64,000 nucleotides of DNA from Astropecten irregularis (GCA_963971285.1 OZ020249.1:2108001-2172000), one strand, 5' to 3'; shown: positions 17,001 through 27,900, counted from the first letter of the stretch. The notes: a model not told the origin generated them from the letters alone. Numbers and translations: made by a program.

Positions 17001-17783
17001 TCAATGAAAATTCTGGAATTTTTTTTTGCCACCCCGATATCCGGATTTCCTGATAAATCCGGGAAAGTTTCATCCCTATACCATAATACCCAGCAGCCTG
17101 TGCAGCGCACCCGTGCACAAGTCCTGCCCAAATTTGACAGAGTAATGACAACACTATGTCACAATACACAGATCCAGTAGGCCACACCAACCAAAGCAAC
17201 GGCCAAGCAACGAGGCACACGTGTGCGCGTAATCTATCACGATCGCCCACACGTGTTGTGTGCCTTCAACCCTAACCATCACCGAAAGCTCTTATCTGCA
17301 TTGGACTCTGGTTTTGGAAAAGGTCACAAATGTACATTTCCTCTCTTACCAGGCCACCGAGAGTCAGAATTACAATGAAACTATAAACACCATCAATTTG
17401 TAACAGAAAGATACTGTACTTGTGAAGTTGTGTTGCACTGGCAGAGGATGGTATTTATTGGTTTTCCAGTAAGTAAATGTAAAAACCACTGTAATCAATA
17501 CAGCATATCGCTAGCATGAGATCACCGAAATGGCTGCTGCAAATGGTAATCAGATTTTCATGGCTATAATTGGTCAATGCAAAACAGGGCGGGGCTTAAT
17601 GGATCGGTCTATGGGCAATAACCCTTCTGATAAGTGATGAATTATTCATATTGCCTTATGTGATCAAAATTAAAGAGGCATGAATGAGGCATGAATAAGG
17701 GCTATACCATTTTGTTGTTTGTGGAGGTTATTTACGTTCAAACGTTGCTCAGTTGTATACTATCTTGCATATTTTAACAAATA

Positions 17784-17925
17784 TAATTTTCATCAAATAA
17801 CCATAAGGGAAACTGACTGAATTTAAAGTCATTGAAAAGTGAAGAAAGAAAAATTGACCGGAGTGGGATTCCAACCAACGACAACTAAAATATATCAGAG
17901 GAGCACTACCTACTGGTTGAACAAA
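17784..17925 (-). repeat. tRNA-derived SINE, reverse orientation
   Basis: Read on the minus strand, a B-box-like GGTTGGAATCCCACTCCGGT is followed by the tail TTTTCAATGACTTTAAATTC and GTTTCCCTTATGGTTATTTG. The same tail follows B boxes at 20,768, 31,100, 38,272 and 50,480. Confidence 0.7.
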
Positions 17926-17939
17926 ATTGGTCTTCTTAC

Positions 17940-18152
17940 CCTCCCAAGAGATCAGTGCTGTCACTCTGCTGATTCATGTTGATCACCTTCAACCTCTGAC
18001 CAGTTATGTCAGCCAGGTATTGCACAGAAGAGGTTTTACCTGTACCAGTCTCCCCAACTAGTAATACAGGCTCATTGTTATTGATACAGACAGCCACTCT
18101 CTCCAGTAGGACACTAGCCTGCCTGGTAAATGCAAAGCTAGATTTTTGTAAC
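17940..18152 (-). CDS. MDN1: MDN1 exon with the Walker A of the second AAA module
   Basis: The acceptor CACTTAG precedes 18152, and the donor GG/GTAAGA lies at 17940. The exon encodes LQKSSFAFTRQASVLLERVA, then EPVLLVGETGTGKTSSVQYL, then INMNQQSDSTDLLGG. GETGTGKT is the P-loop, and NMNQQSDxxDLLGG is a signature almost unique to midasin. Phase is 2 in and 2 out, agreeing with both neighbours. The protein remodels pre-60S ribosomal particles in the nucleolus and nucleoplasm. Confidence 0.96.
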
Positions 18153-18974
18153 CTAAGTGATGGAGTATAAAAAAGAGAGAAATTATGCTTAATTATGGAC
18201 ATATTTCTAAAAGCCATTCAGGAAGCTAAATGCAAGTATTGAACAATTTGGTGCCAAAATGGTTTAGAGATGTAGTAAAACGGATATTGAAAACAAATGA
18301 GAGTTTGCCAAAGTGTTATTGGTGTAATAAAAAATGTATATGGGAAGTTTCATATCTTAAAGAACTAGCATATATATGTTGTTTTTTAGATTAAAAATTG
18401 ACCTACATGTATTTGTGGATGGTTTGATCAAATTTGTGTAATGCTGGATCGGTGCATATGCGCATTGCATATACATTGCGCATACGTTACGTGAGCGTTA
18501 AAATTGTCCATTAAAAAGACACACGCGACCTTTTACAGCAGACACGCACATATAGAAAGGGTCGCTTGTTTTTTATAATGATCAATTTTTATGCGATGCG
18601 ACGCACACTCAACTTATACGCAATGGATGAAAAATTAAACGCGCATATGGAAAGGCGCCTTTCACTGATGGCGTGCAAAAGGAGAGTCGCCGCTGGGCAA
18701 CAGGATTACGCATGTATAATAGCGTCGGCGAGTCTCCTTCTACGCGTCATCACCAATGCAAATTAGGTATTACCTTCTTGCACAAATGGCGCCGGCTCAA
18801 AATCGGCAAATTTGTGGTCCTCTTTCCGGTAAAAGAAATCCTTCAATTTTTTGTTCTTAGGAAACCTATTCAAATAGTCATTCATGGGGAAAATCACTAT
18901 TTCTCTATTCATTTTACAACGTCTTTAAACACCATGAATAAATCTTGGTTTTACTGCAAAACAAATTTACAAAC
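18153..18974. other. MDN1 intron
   Basis: About 820 bp. A GC-richer block at 18,450-18,770 has CpG-containing inverted motifs (TGCATATGCGCATTGCATATA; GGAGAGTCGCCGC against GCGTCGGCGAGTCTCC) and may be a short fold-back transposon. The rest is AT-rich. Confidence 0.5.
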
Positions 18975-19183
18975 TTTGGAATACAAGGTGTTTCATTCTC
19001 CATCTTGGATAGCATGGCTCTTCCCACTGTAACCCTGTTCTGCTGTATATCAATGCTGGGTTTGTAGCTGATGCAGAAAAAGTTGCACTTCTCTAGACTA
19101 AGACCGAGTCGTACCCCGACTGCCTCAGCCACAGAAATTCTAGTCTTTGGCTTAGCAAGGGCAGCACAAAAACAATCCATGGC
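18975..19183 (-). CDS. MDN1: MDN1 exon between first and second AAA modules
   Basis: The acceptor CTCCAG precedes 19183, and the donor is AAA/GTTTGT at 18975. The exon encodes AMDCFCAALAKPKTRISVAE, then VRLGLSLEKCNFFCISYKPS and VTVGRAMLSK. This matches midasin between AAA1 and AAA2 (human ...KLNISRKKAEFFCQLYKPEI...VGRVRLLRK). The donor was chosen because it gives phase 2, which the next exon needs. A GTAAAT site four bases on would break the frame. Confidence 0.87.
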
Positions 19184-19711
19184 CTGGAGAGATTACAAAC
19201 AAAGATTTGAAGTCCATACCAATTTGTTGAATTTCAAGATAAAATTTGCAGTTAATGATAATCTTGACAATCAAATTTCCCAGATATATCTCCTTACAAA
19301 GTACCTGAGAAAACTACATGACTGGTCCGTTTTTGCTTTTGGGAAAAAGTGTAAAAAAAAACACAATTTTTTTACCATAAATTATTGAAAGTTATTTAAA
19401 GAAATACATGCGCTAGGATTAAATGTTAACAAACTGACTTTATTTCCCCCACTTTACTTTTCCTAATGCTAGTCATTTGTCTTCCCCATACAGAAAGGCA
19501 AAATTTCATTTTCCACTGTAATTGTTTAAGTTTACTGATAAATTAGTGAGGAATGATGGTCTGTACATGTCTACTCTCAATAACTGCGAATTCTTTGCTT
19601 TTAGGGTAGGTGCAAAATCTTCCTGGTTAGGAAATCATGTAATGGTGATATTATACAGAAAATTCTTTGTTTGTAAATTGGGCCCTGGGGGTATTTGGTT
19701 GTCCTGCTTAC
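19184..19711. other. MDN1 intron
   Basis: 528 bp of AT-rich sequence with poly-A tracts. I see no repeat family or exon in it. Confidence 0.5.
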
Positions 19712-19793
19712 CTCCAAGAAAATCCTGTTAGAAATGTTGGACTGAGAAGCATCAAACCCTGTAGCTACACGTCCACACCACTTCAACAAATCC
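19712..19793 (-). CDS. MDN1: MDN1 small exon (RDLLKWCGRV region)
   Basis: An 82-nt exon bounded by GAAATAG/G and GAG/GTAAGC. It encodes RDLLKWCGRVATGF and then SNISNRIFLE. Midasin has RDLLNWCNRIAHSF at this point, between the AAA1 core and the linker to AAA2. The phase (1 nt to complete Arg, ends on a full codon) fits both neighbours. Confidence 0.9.
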
Positions 19794-20491
19794 CTATTTC
19801 AAAAAGAAAATCTTTCAAACTGTTTCACTGCTGACATAAAACCTGAAGCAGATACTACTTGGTCCTCAACAAGAAGAATAATAGCTGCAATTGAAGGGTT
19901 GACCTTGTTAATAATATGAAGCCTCCATCAAGTACTTTGAGCTTACATAACATCTTCAATATGACACTGAAAAGAAGGTACGTCACAGGTTCAAATCCTA
20001 CCTGAGGAAGTCCATGAATAATTTAGAATATTTGACACTAAAGACATATGGGTTCTCATCATCATAGGTAGTATTTTTCCACTTAATGTGTTTGTAATGT
20101 AATTTTCATTAGCCATGAAAAAAGACTCAAAATCTCATCAACATTTTCCAGAACCTTAATTTTTAAAATTTACTTACTTTAGACTTATGAGGCCTACCAT
20201 ATTTGTTACCGGCAAATGGATTATCATTTGAAGGTACAGCTGACACAATGATATTATGATCCCCCAAATTCTAACATATTAATTAAAAAACATACCACTG
20301 TAGTTGAAAAAAAGTACAGTAGGCCTAACGAGTACAGTGGGGGACAAATTATCTAATTCAAAATGAAGCATTCACTGTTTCCAACTAATATTATCAATTA
20401 TTTATATTTTTCCAATTGTGTACATCGGAAAATATTTGAAAACAGAAAATATGTAACATTGTGATATGAGGATTATGAAATTACTGCTAAC
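19794..20491. other. MDN1 intron
   Basis: About 700 bp, AT-rich. A tRNA-like B box (GGTTCAAATCCTACC at about 19,988) suggests an old SINE fragment. Nothing else stands out. Confidence 0.45.
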
Positions 20492-20679
20492 CTGGTTGAT
20501 ATAAGACGGCCCTGGTGACCTGAGATAACATCTGGGGTCACCATGCAGCTATGTTGGGTAAGCAAGGAGCTATCACCTTGAGTTGTCTGTGTTTCATGGT
20601 TGCCAGATGAAAGCATACAGAATATGTCAAGAAGCTTGACAACCAAAGCAGTCAAGTTGGGATGAAGGGTCACAACAAT
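20492..20679 (-). CDS. MDN1: MDN1 exon, AAA1 lid region
   Basis: A 188-nt exon with acceptor TTTTGTGTAG and donor CAG/GTTAGC. It encodes VVTLHPNLTALVVKLLDIFC, then SSLLTQHSCM and SGHQGRLISTR. The first part matches the RYPSLLAVVDHLLDIY helix of midasin AAA1. The second part is a poorly conserved loop. It ends in phase 2, giving Arg with the next exon. Confidence 0.85.
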
Positions 20680-21588
20680 CTACACAAAAGGAATACCATG
20701 AACAAAACAGTGTATGTCAAAGCTTATCTTTCATACAATGAATTTTAAATATAGAAACTAAATACCTGTACGGTATTCAGGAGGTCGCCGTTTCAAATTC
20801 CGCTCCATCAATTTTTCTTTGTTCACCTTTCAATGACTTAAAAATTAAGTCAGTTTGCCTTGTGGTTATCATTTGATGATTAAATGGAATCAGTATCTAT
20901 CAGCAATAATGCTTCTCTTCGAGCATAAACAGATGCAAATAAACAATTCACCTTAGATTTTAATTATTCTAAATGTTTTTCTAATGAGTGTTAGCTTAAT
21001 GTGTAGTATTATTAATAATTGTTTTCTGAAATATTTTAAATGACCCTTAATGTACTATTACGTTTTATGATCATGTTATTAACTTACTTTGTAAAGCGCA
21101 TTGAGATTTTATTTTTAATGATGTAATGCGCTTTATAAAAATAAACTATTATTATTATTATTACAAAACATGTCCTTCCTCTACAATATTAAAAAGGAAT
21201 TGAATTGTTTTTCTCCTGGGTCAGATTTTGTACATCTAAATCTAGATTCTTAATCACTGCTTTATAATTCATGGATAGATTTCTACATTCTCCTTTTATA
21301 TCCCAGTCTCTTAACCCAAACACTGTCTCAATGAGAACTACAATCTGTATATTTATGTGAAAATCTGAAGAATGCAAACCAAATGAGGAGCAAACCAACC
21401 TTACTCATGTAGCGCTCTTAATTTCCCTGAAAATTAGAACTGATTTCGTGCGGGCACATTTTGCAATGCACTGTCAGTAAATGTGAAAAATAAAAATTAA
21501 ATAAATGGTGTACAAAAAGATGGTACACTAGATGGTATCAGACTATGGCAGTAGCTAGTAATATATTAACAGGACATTCCCCCCTTAC
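20680..21588. other. MDN1 intron with SINE and tail of a second SINE type
   Basis: A SINE of the GTTTGCCTTGTGG-tail family lies at about 20,768-20,885. A GCGCTTTATAAAAATAAACTATTATTATT tail at 21,128-21,162 marks another SINE family, the same type as that at 21,950-22,330. Confidence 0.6.
20768..20885 (+). repeat. tRNA-derived SINE fragment
   Basis: TACGGTATTCAGGAGGTCGCCG precedes a degenerate B box (TTTCAAATTCCGCTC) and the tail TTTCAATGACTTAAAAATTAAGTCAGTTTGCC. This is the same family as 38,272-38,420. Confidence 0.7.
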
Positions 21589-21867
21589 TTGTTGAAGCTC
21601 CTCCTTTGCGAGGGGCTCTAAGATGACTTTTGACCACATCTGATCCAACAAGGCAGCATGGGATGAATGTTGTCTGAAGAACCCATCTGCACCAGCCATA
21701 AGCCGCTGAGTAGCAAATAGCTGAAAACCAGGTGCAGCATGAACCACATCACCATGGCCTGGGAGGGTAAGAGAACCAGCCTCCAGCAAGGGTACAAGCA
21801 CAGAGACAACGTCCATTGGAGCATAGTCAATGTCCTCAAGCATAATCCAGTTGCCATTGGTTACAGC
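21589..21867 (-). CDS. MDN1: MDN1 exon with Walker B and sensor of the first AAA module
   Basis: A 279-nt exon, phase 0 to 0, with acceptor CTTAAAG and donor CAA/GTAAGG. It encodes NGNWIMLEDIDYAPMDVVSV, LVPLLEAGSLTLPGHGD, and GFQLFATQRLMAG. LEDIDYAP.DVVSVL is the Walker B region of midasin AAA1 and is diagnostic. The GFQLFATQ stretch includes the sensor region. It joins directly to the upstream 24-codon exon at 36,072-36,143 across a 14.2-kb intron. Confidence 0.96.
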
Positions 21868-21949
21868 CTTTAAGTATTAAATAAATTGGAAAAAGCATAA
21901 TACATTTAGCCTAACAATTACAGAAAAGAATACAGAGAATACATCACTC

Positions 21950-22330
21950 ATACATTAATAATAATAATAAAAACCGTTTTTATATAGCGCATATCACAAT
22001 CTACGTATGACATCTCTATGCGCGTATTACTATTATCCCTGGTCATTGGGCTACAATTATTACATTCCTGAAACAATCTCAACTCCCTGGGGAGTATACA
22101 GCCCTGGCTGCCGTATTCAGCGCACAGAGGCTAATCAAACCACAAAGCCATCACTACCCTCTCAGGTACCCATTTACACCTGGGTGAAGAGGAACAATAT
22201 GTGACAAAGCGTCTTGCCCAAGAACGCAAGCACCTTTAACCCATGGCTGGATTCGAACCCACAATCTGTAGATTGACCACAAGACTTTGAGTTCAACACG
22301 CCAGACCACTAGGCCACAGCACTCCACTGT
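21950..22330 (-). repeat. tRNA-derived SINE with GCGCTATATAAAAA tail, reverse orientation
   Basis: Read on the minus strand it starts GTGGCCTAGTGGTCTGGCG (A-box-like), then TGTGGGTTCGAATCCAGCCA (B box), CTTGGGCAAGACG, CTCTTCACCCAGGTGTAAAT, and ends in GCGCTATATAAAAACGG plus a TTA repeat. This is the classic layout of a tRNA-headed SINE of marine invertebrates. Confidence 0.85.
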
Positions 22331-22619
22331 CAACTCCACATTACCCATAGAGCACTAGTTAATTTATAAAGTTTCAGACTATACATGGAGAATGCTATTG
22401 TGTGGAGCACAATGGGTGGAAGCTTGCCTAGTCTTGAGAGGTCCCTAGATAAAGATGGTGATGCATATGAGACAGGGCTCTTTTAGCTACTCTTAGCACT
22501 GTAGAACATTGGCAGCACTAATAAAACATACTGGGGGTCTTCCAACACACTCAATGCCCCTCATTCAACCAATCACAACATTTGTACCACGCTATGTTGG
22601 CCCTACACAGAGTCATGAA

Positions 22620-22880
22620 CACCGAAGCGGGTCAACTCATACACTGTTTGGTCAACTTGTACGCTGTTTGATCAACTTGTACGCCGCTAAACTTGTATGC
22701 CGACCAACTGTTACGCTAACCAACTCGTACGCTGACCAACACGTACGATAACCATTTTGTACACTGACCAATTCGTACGAGTTGGTTAGTGTACGAGTGG
22801 GTCTGCACGGTAAGAGTTGGACAGCGTATGAGTTGGTCGGCGTACGAGTTGGGGCGTACGAGTTGGGGCGTACGAGTTGG
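22620..22880. repeat. Large palindromic array of a 16-bp GTACGAGTTGGTCGGC-like unit
   Basis: From 22,625 to about 22,775 the units read CCAACTCGTACGCTGA-like. From about 22,777 to 22,880 they read in reverse (GTACGAGTTGGTCGGC). Seven to nine units lie on each side and the centre is near 22,776. The same unit recurs in one orientation at 34,918-34,982 and in the other at 63,778-63,862. Confidence 0.85.
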
Positions 22881-23969
22881 TCGGCATGCGATGTGTAGGC
22901 ATTTCGTGCAAGATAAATGTTGATAGCCTTGGAACGAGTCGTTATGGTCATAATTAGTTGGACACGCAGCAATTTGCACCACATGTTCACTCACACATTT
23001 TATATCACAGACTGGAATTGTGGTATATGGAATGTGAGTGTAGTGTCCGCTCAATATGTAGACAGATGATGTTTGATAGGCTGCAAGCATGTAACAGTTA
23101 GTAACTCCTCATTTAAAAGTAGAATGAGCTACAATCATGATTCTTTCACCAAATGTCAATGTTAGGAAAGGTCTTTCTTAGTGACACAATACTAATTGAC
23201 AAGCAATTTATATCATATGCAGAAAAGCCTTATGTGCTGTTTCCAACAGCCATCAATATCTAGTTTTTCTTAAATTTAAAATACAAAATAACAATGAATG
23301 GAGAAAAATGAATGCTGCATTTTTCAAGACTTTTCTGGTCTAGACATGTCTAATTTATTTTTTAAGTCAAAAGTTGGGGGTGAGCCGTATCCGCAGAAAT
23401 TGACTGTACCCTTAAATAAGACCCATAAAGTTGACGTCAGTAGCATACACACATCATCAGACCTTGGGGTATGATCCTGTAGTGGGATCGTACTTCCATA
23501 TACGTTAGGGAGAGAAACGTTAATGCTGGTCCGGCGCCGCCGTTGGCACGCCTGGCGAGGCCACGGGCGCGCCGGGGCTCTCGGGCTTCTATAATTCCCT
23601 GACCTCTAACAATAGACTATCTACTTAAATCCCCTGCTTTGTCCCCCTTTATTGTTAGCCATGGCTTGATTGGCAGGTTCAGTCCACTTTGATCTTGCGG
23701 CAGTATTGATACTGAACTAACAAAGGGAACAAAGGATTTCAACTCCGTAGGTCCAGCTAGGAAAATGTGGATGATTCATGAGAGTTTGCCCGGCGGCCAA
23801 ACGGCGGAGCCGGTCTACTAGCTGTGGCTGAGGAAACGTTTTTAAAAATCTTCACGGACTTGGCCGACCAGACCATTGTAGGCTTGCTGAGCTGCCTATG
23901 TTGACTTCGCTGGTCCACAGTAGCTGAAATCGTGGCTCTTACGTGCGCGACCCGCGGATACCAACTATT

Positions 23970-24835
23970 ATTTTCCCCGAATGATAATTTGTTTTCAGGG
24001 ACTTTACCTACCTTATTGTATCTCTGAGACCTGCCCTGCATTATTTCCTTCTCCCCGGCAACTATTTTTTTTTTTTCTGGCTGAGAATATTTTGTTTTTA
24101 GGAACTTGTTTAGGCCGACCATAATTATATCTCTGAGACCCGCCCTGCATTATTTTCGTCTCCAAACCGTTATTTCCCCGCCTGAGAATATTTTTGTTTT
24201 CAGGGGCTTGGCCGACCATTATTATATCTCCGAGTCCCGCCCTGCAATATTTTCGTCTCCCAACTGTCATTTTCCCCGGCTGAGAATATATTTATTTCCA
24301 GGGACTTGGCCGACCATTATTATATCTCCGAGTCCCGCCCTGCAATATTTTCGTCTCCCAACTATTATTTTCCCCGGCTGAGAATATATTTGTTTTCAGG
24401 GACTTGGCCGACCATTATTATATCTCCGAGTCCCGCCCTGCAATATTTTCGTCTCCCAACTGTCATTTTCCCCGGCTGAGAATATATTTATTTCCAGGGA
24501 CTTGGCCGACCATTATTGTATCTCTGAGACCCGCCCTGTATTATTTTCGTCTCCCAACTATTATTTTCCCCGGCTGAGAATATATTTGTTTTCAGGGACT
24601 TGGCCGACCATTATTATATCTCCGAGTCCCGCCCTGCAATATTTTCGTCTCCCAACTATTATTTTCCCCGGCTGAGAATATATTTGTTTTCAGGGACTTG
24701 GCCGACCATTATTATATCTCCGAGTCCCGCCCTGCAATATTTTCGTCTCCCAACTGTCATTTTCCCCGGCTGAGAATATATTTATTTTCAGGGACTTGGC
24801 CGACCATTATTATATCTCTGAGACCAGGATGGGAA
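23970..24835. repeat. 98-bp tandem array inside the 10-kb transposon
   Basis: The phrase GGACTTGGCCGACCATTATT recurs with an exact 98-bp spacing (GCC at 24,211, 24,309, 24,407, 24,505, 24,603, 24,701, 24,799). More diverged units begin at about 23,970. Each unit contains a CCCGCCCTGCAATATTTTCG block and a CCCCGGCTGAGAATATATTT block. Single diverged units occur at about 25,130, 27,114 and 32,850. Leftward frames over this array are repeat by-products. Confidence 0.92.
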
Positions 24836-25486
24836 TAACTTGAATTGGAAGATGTAAACAACCTTGTAATATATAAAAAGTATTGGCAATGATGCAATGA
24901 TTGGTATCCGTCACAACAATAAGTATTTTATTCTGTAATTCTGTAAAAATTATTTTACATAAGTACGAATTAACCGACTAGGAAGAAATTCATTATAATT
25001 CATAATGTATAATTGTCGTACCAGTTTATCGTAATTTTATCGTAATTATAATGAACTTGTTTTTATAGCGGAAGGAGTTTTATCAGTAGAATACATGTAT
25101 ACAACTTGTCTTTATACAATGAAATGATAGCCCGCCCGGCATGATTTTTTCGCGCTAACATTAAATTTCCCTGCCTGATAATGTTTTTAAGTACTTGCCC
25201 GACCATTATAGTATATTTGATGCGGCCATTATTATTTTCATATACCCGTCTAAGAATATATATTGTTTTCAATAAAACCGTCCTTGTTATTTTGGGACCC
25301 CGCTGACATTTAATTAATCGGAACAATATATTTAAAACAACCTTGTAATACATAAAATGCTTTGCAATAATGCCCTGGTTGCAATTATTCTGTAAACTTG
25401 CTTTATACTCCGATAAAACAAAATCGACCGAGAATGAAAAGAATCGTATCAATAGACATGTACATGTACAAGCATTCTTTATACAA

Positions 25487-26913
25487 TTAAAAAGTGGCGT
25501 TAGGCATTCCACCCATCTTCTGTGCGGCCTTTTTGCACTTATTATTCACTGACTCTCTGATAACCTTAGCCCCAGCACCAAGTGTGTCCCCTGGAAATTC
25601 CTTTTCTGTTTGTGCAATTATGGCTTTGTACCTACATTCGTCTTTTAGGGATCGCTTTTGAACAATTCCAGCCCCACACCTTACAATTCCCCCGTTTACA
25701 TTGCAAGTTGCCAGTTCCTCCTCAGAAAACAAGTCCGACAACAGTTTCAAAACTAGCTGTCTTCCACACGAGCTCAACAGTAGCCGCTCCTCGTACATTC
25801 TGCGGTCAATGTTCACAGAATAACCAGGGATCCCGATCTTCACTGTCTCGAAATCGGAGCCCTCCAAAAAGCGGGGTCCTGGTCGATCATTCCCTTCTGG
25901 AGTTGATGCTGCAGAGGCGAGGTGAAGTCGCTCCACCAACCTGTTTAGCATTCTGTTGGTAGATTTATGGCGCTCATTCGCCTCATCTACGCTTTTTTGT
26001 AGTGCAGCCATGTCCCTTCTCAAGCCGGAATTTTCCTCGTACAGTCCACGAACAAGTTGCATCAGTTCTGCTGTTGTGGGCTCAGAGATGGTCGTCTCGG
26101 GTACGGGGTCGGCGGAAACCGCGATCGTGGCGGGTTCCGGGTCCTTCGTTGGGGTGGTCACCGTGCCCGTCTCGGGTACCGGGTCTGCGGGAACCGCGAT
26201 CGGGGCGGGTTCCGGGTCCTTCGTTGGGGTGGTCACCGTGCCCGCCTCGGGTACCGGGTCTGCGGGAACCGCGATCGGGGCGGAGTCCGGGTCCTTCGTT
26301 GGGGTGGTCACCGTGCCCGCCTCGGGTACCGGGTCTGCGGGAACCGCGATCGGGGCGGAGTCCGGGTCCTTCGTTGGGGTGGTCACCGTGCCCGCCTCGG
26401 GTACCGGGTCTGCGGGAACCGCGATCGGGGCGGGTTCCGGGTCCTTCGTTGGGGTGGTCACCGTGCCCGCCTCGGGTACCGGGTCTGCGGGAACCGCGAT
26501 CGGGGCGGAATCCGGGTCCTTCGTTGGGGTGGTCACCGTGCCCGCCTCGGGTACCGGGTCTGCGGGAACCGCGATCGGGGCGGGTTCCGGGTCCTTCGTT
26601 GGGGTGGTCACCGTGCCCGCCTCGGGTACCGGGTCTGCGGGAACCGCGATCGGGGCGGGTTCCGGGTCCTTCGTTGGGGTGGTCACCGTGCCCGCCTCGG
26701 GTACCGGGTCTGCGGGAACCGCGATCGGGGCGGGTTCCGGGTCCTTCGTTGGGGTGGTCACCGTGCCCGCCTCGGGTACCGGGTCTGCGGGAACCGCGAT
26801 CGGGGCGGAGTCCGGGTCCTTCGTTGGGGTGGTCAGACGTGATGACTGCGTCAGAAGTGACAAAGGTAGATCGTCTTCAGACTCCGAATCGTCGCATCGT
26901 CTTCGTTTGGAAG
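25487..26913 (-). CDS. BEN-like domain protein of the transposon, exon 2
   Basis: The exon follows acceptor CTTGTAG and ends at TAA 25,487-25,489. Together with exon 1 it gives 532 residues. The order is a basic/acidic start (KRRRCDDSESEDDLP), ten 25-residue repeats (TTPTKDPEPAPIAVPADPVP and variants), a coiled coil (LYEENSGLRRDMAALQKSVD), then a C-terminal domain of about 110 residues. That domain contains LLSDLFSEEELATCNVNGG, LKDECRYKAIIAQTEKEFP and KVIRESVNNKCKKAAQK. Its helical pattern and the LFS-EEL block resemble BEN domains, which bind DNA and occur in chromatin and DNA-virus proteins. The location between the ends of the transposon suggests an accessory DNA-binding protein. Confidence 0.72.
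26081..26833 (-). repeat. 75-bp coding tandem repeat, ten units
   Basis: Ten 75-bp units encode 25 residues each. Nucleotide identity between units is near complete; most differences are in the two residues after KDP (EP or DS). Such homogeneity implies recent expansion or gene conversion. All six frames stay open across it, which explains long but meaningless rightward frames here. Confidence 0.95.
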
Positions 26914-27272
26914 CTACAAGCAAAATTGAAAAAGATTAAAAAATTATTACACGTGAAAAGCTGAATTGCATCCCTTTGTAATATACGCAGACCCTGATTA
27001 CTCTAATCCATTTCTACATTTCTCGGATTTGATAAATTGGTAAACTGTACATAAACAGTTGTGATTCCAATACGGTGCCATTTTCGTTTCGACCTGCGAG
27101 CTAGTTTTGTCTGTAGGAGACCCGCCCTGCATTATTTTCCTCGCCCATATAATTATTTTTCCCGGCTGAGGCTATTCTCGTTTTCAGGGACATGATTTGA
27201 ACTTATACACAATCATTTCTACATTATTTTTTTCGGATTTGACAGATTGGTAAACTTTACAGAAACACTTAC

Positions 27273-27444
27273 GATTCATGTCGACGATCTGCGCCTTGTA
27301 AAACCCACTCTTGTATTTCACGTTCACGATGTTTCCTTCTTCCATGGATACGCCCCTGTTCTTCTTAGCCGGTATCCGACCGAGTGGAATTAATTCTTCT
27401 TTATTTTCCTTCAACCACTTAATGATTACGGAACGACAAGTCAT
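27273..27444 (-). CDS. BEN-like protein of the transposon, exon 1
   Basis: ATG 27,444 begins MTCRSVIIKWLKENKEELIP, followed by GNIVNVKYKSGFYKAQIVDM. The second part looks like a small beta-barrel (SH3/Tudor-like) found ahead of BEN domains in some invertebrate proteins. The donor AATC/GTAAGT at 27,273 leaves phase 1 and fits the acceptor at 26,913. The intervening 359-bp intron contains a single unit of the 98-bp satellite. Confidence 0.65.
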
Positions 27445-27594
27445 GATTGTAATAGGCCTATGTATGTTTGCAGAATGGGTCAATCGGTTAAACACGTGTG
27501 CTCAAGGCGAGGTAACACGTAAAAGTGATACATGTACATGCAAGAAAAAAACCTCTCCCGTCTCCTATCGTTGGGCAGGTGAGAAAAAGCCAGA

Positions 27595-27900
27595 TGAAGA
27601 TGCCCAACTAGTAATCCCCCACAGCGGGCCGACCGGGCACATATAATAATAGAAAAGGCCAGGCTTCAGAAGAAGATGCCCAACTAGTAATCCCCCACAG
27701 CGGGCCGACCGGGCACATATAATAATAGAAAAGGCCAGGCTTCAGAAGAAGATGCCCAACTAGTAATCCCCCATAGCGGGCCGACCGGGCACATATAATA
27801 ATAGAAAAGGCCAGGCTTCAGAAGAAGATGCCCAACTAGTAATCCCCCATAGCGGGCCGACCGGGCACATATAATAATAGAAAAGGCCAGGCTTGATGCC
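27595..27900. repeat. 76-bp tandem array, four units
   Basis: GATGCCCAACTAGTAATCCC recurs at 27,599, 27,675, 27,751 and 27,827, exactly 76 bp apart, with only one or two substitutions between units. It lies between the divergently oriented BEN-like and transposase genes, where a shared promoter would be expected. Confidence 0.93.

Larger units (their letters stand above)
15963..17939. other. MDN1 intron with a dispersed element and a SINE
   Basis: This intron contains an inverted copy of the element also found at about 54,930-55,450 (here about 16,530-17,000) and a reversed SINE (17,784-17,925). The rest is AT-rich without protein-like frames. Confidence 0.6.
21868..23507. other. MDN1 intron, part upstream of the 10-kb transposon
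   Basis: This holds a reversed tRNA-derived SINE (21,950-22,330), a palindromic array of GTACGAGTTGG units (22,620-22,880), and a segment at 23,090-23,270. That segment is a reversed relative of sequence at 61.66-61.93 kb (AAATGAGGAGCTA, AAGCCTTATGTGCTGTTTCC). No exon was seen. Confidence 0.6.

Noticed and set aside
18960-18975. Donor GTAAAT after CCAAAGTTT for the MDN1 exon ending near 18,975
   Set aside because: It leaves phase 0, whereas the next exon requires two preceding bases. The GTTTGT donor four bases earlier fits the frame.
25956-26964. Three long rightward frames (261-327 codons) rich in Gly/Val/Ser or Arg/Pro
   Set aside because: They lie opposite the 75-bp coding repeat of the BEN-like gene. 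A repeat whose length is a multiple of three keeps all frames open. They have no domains.
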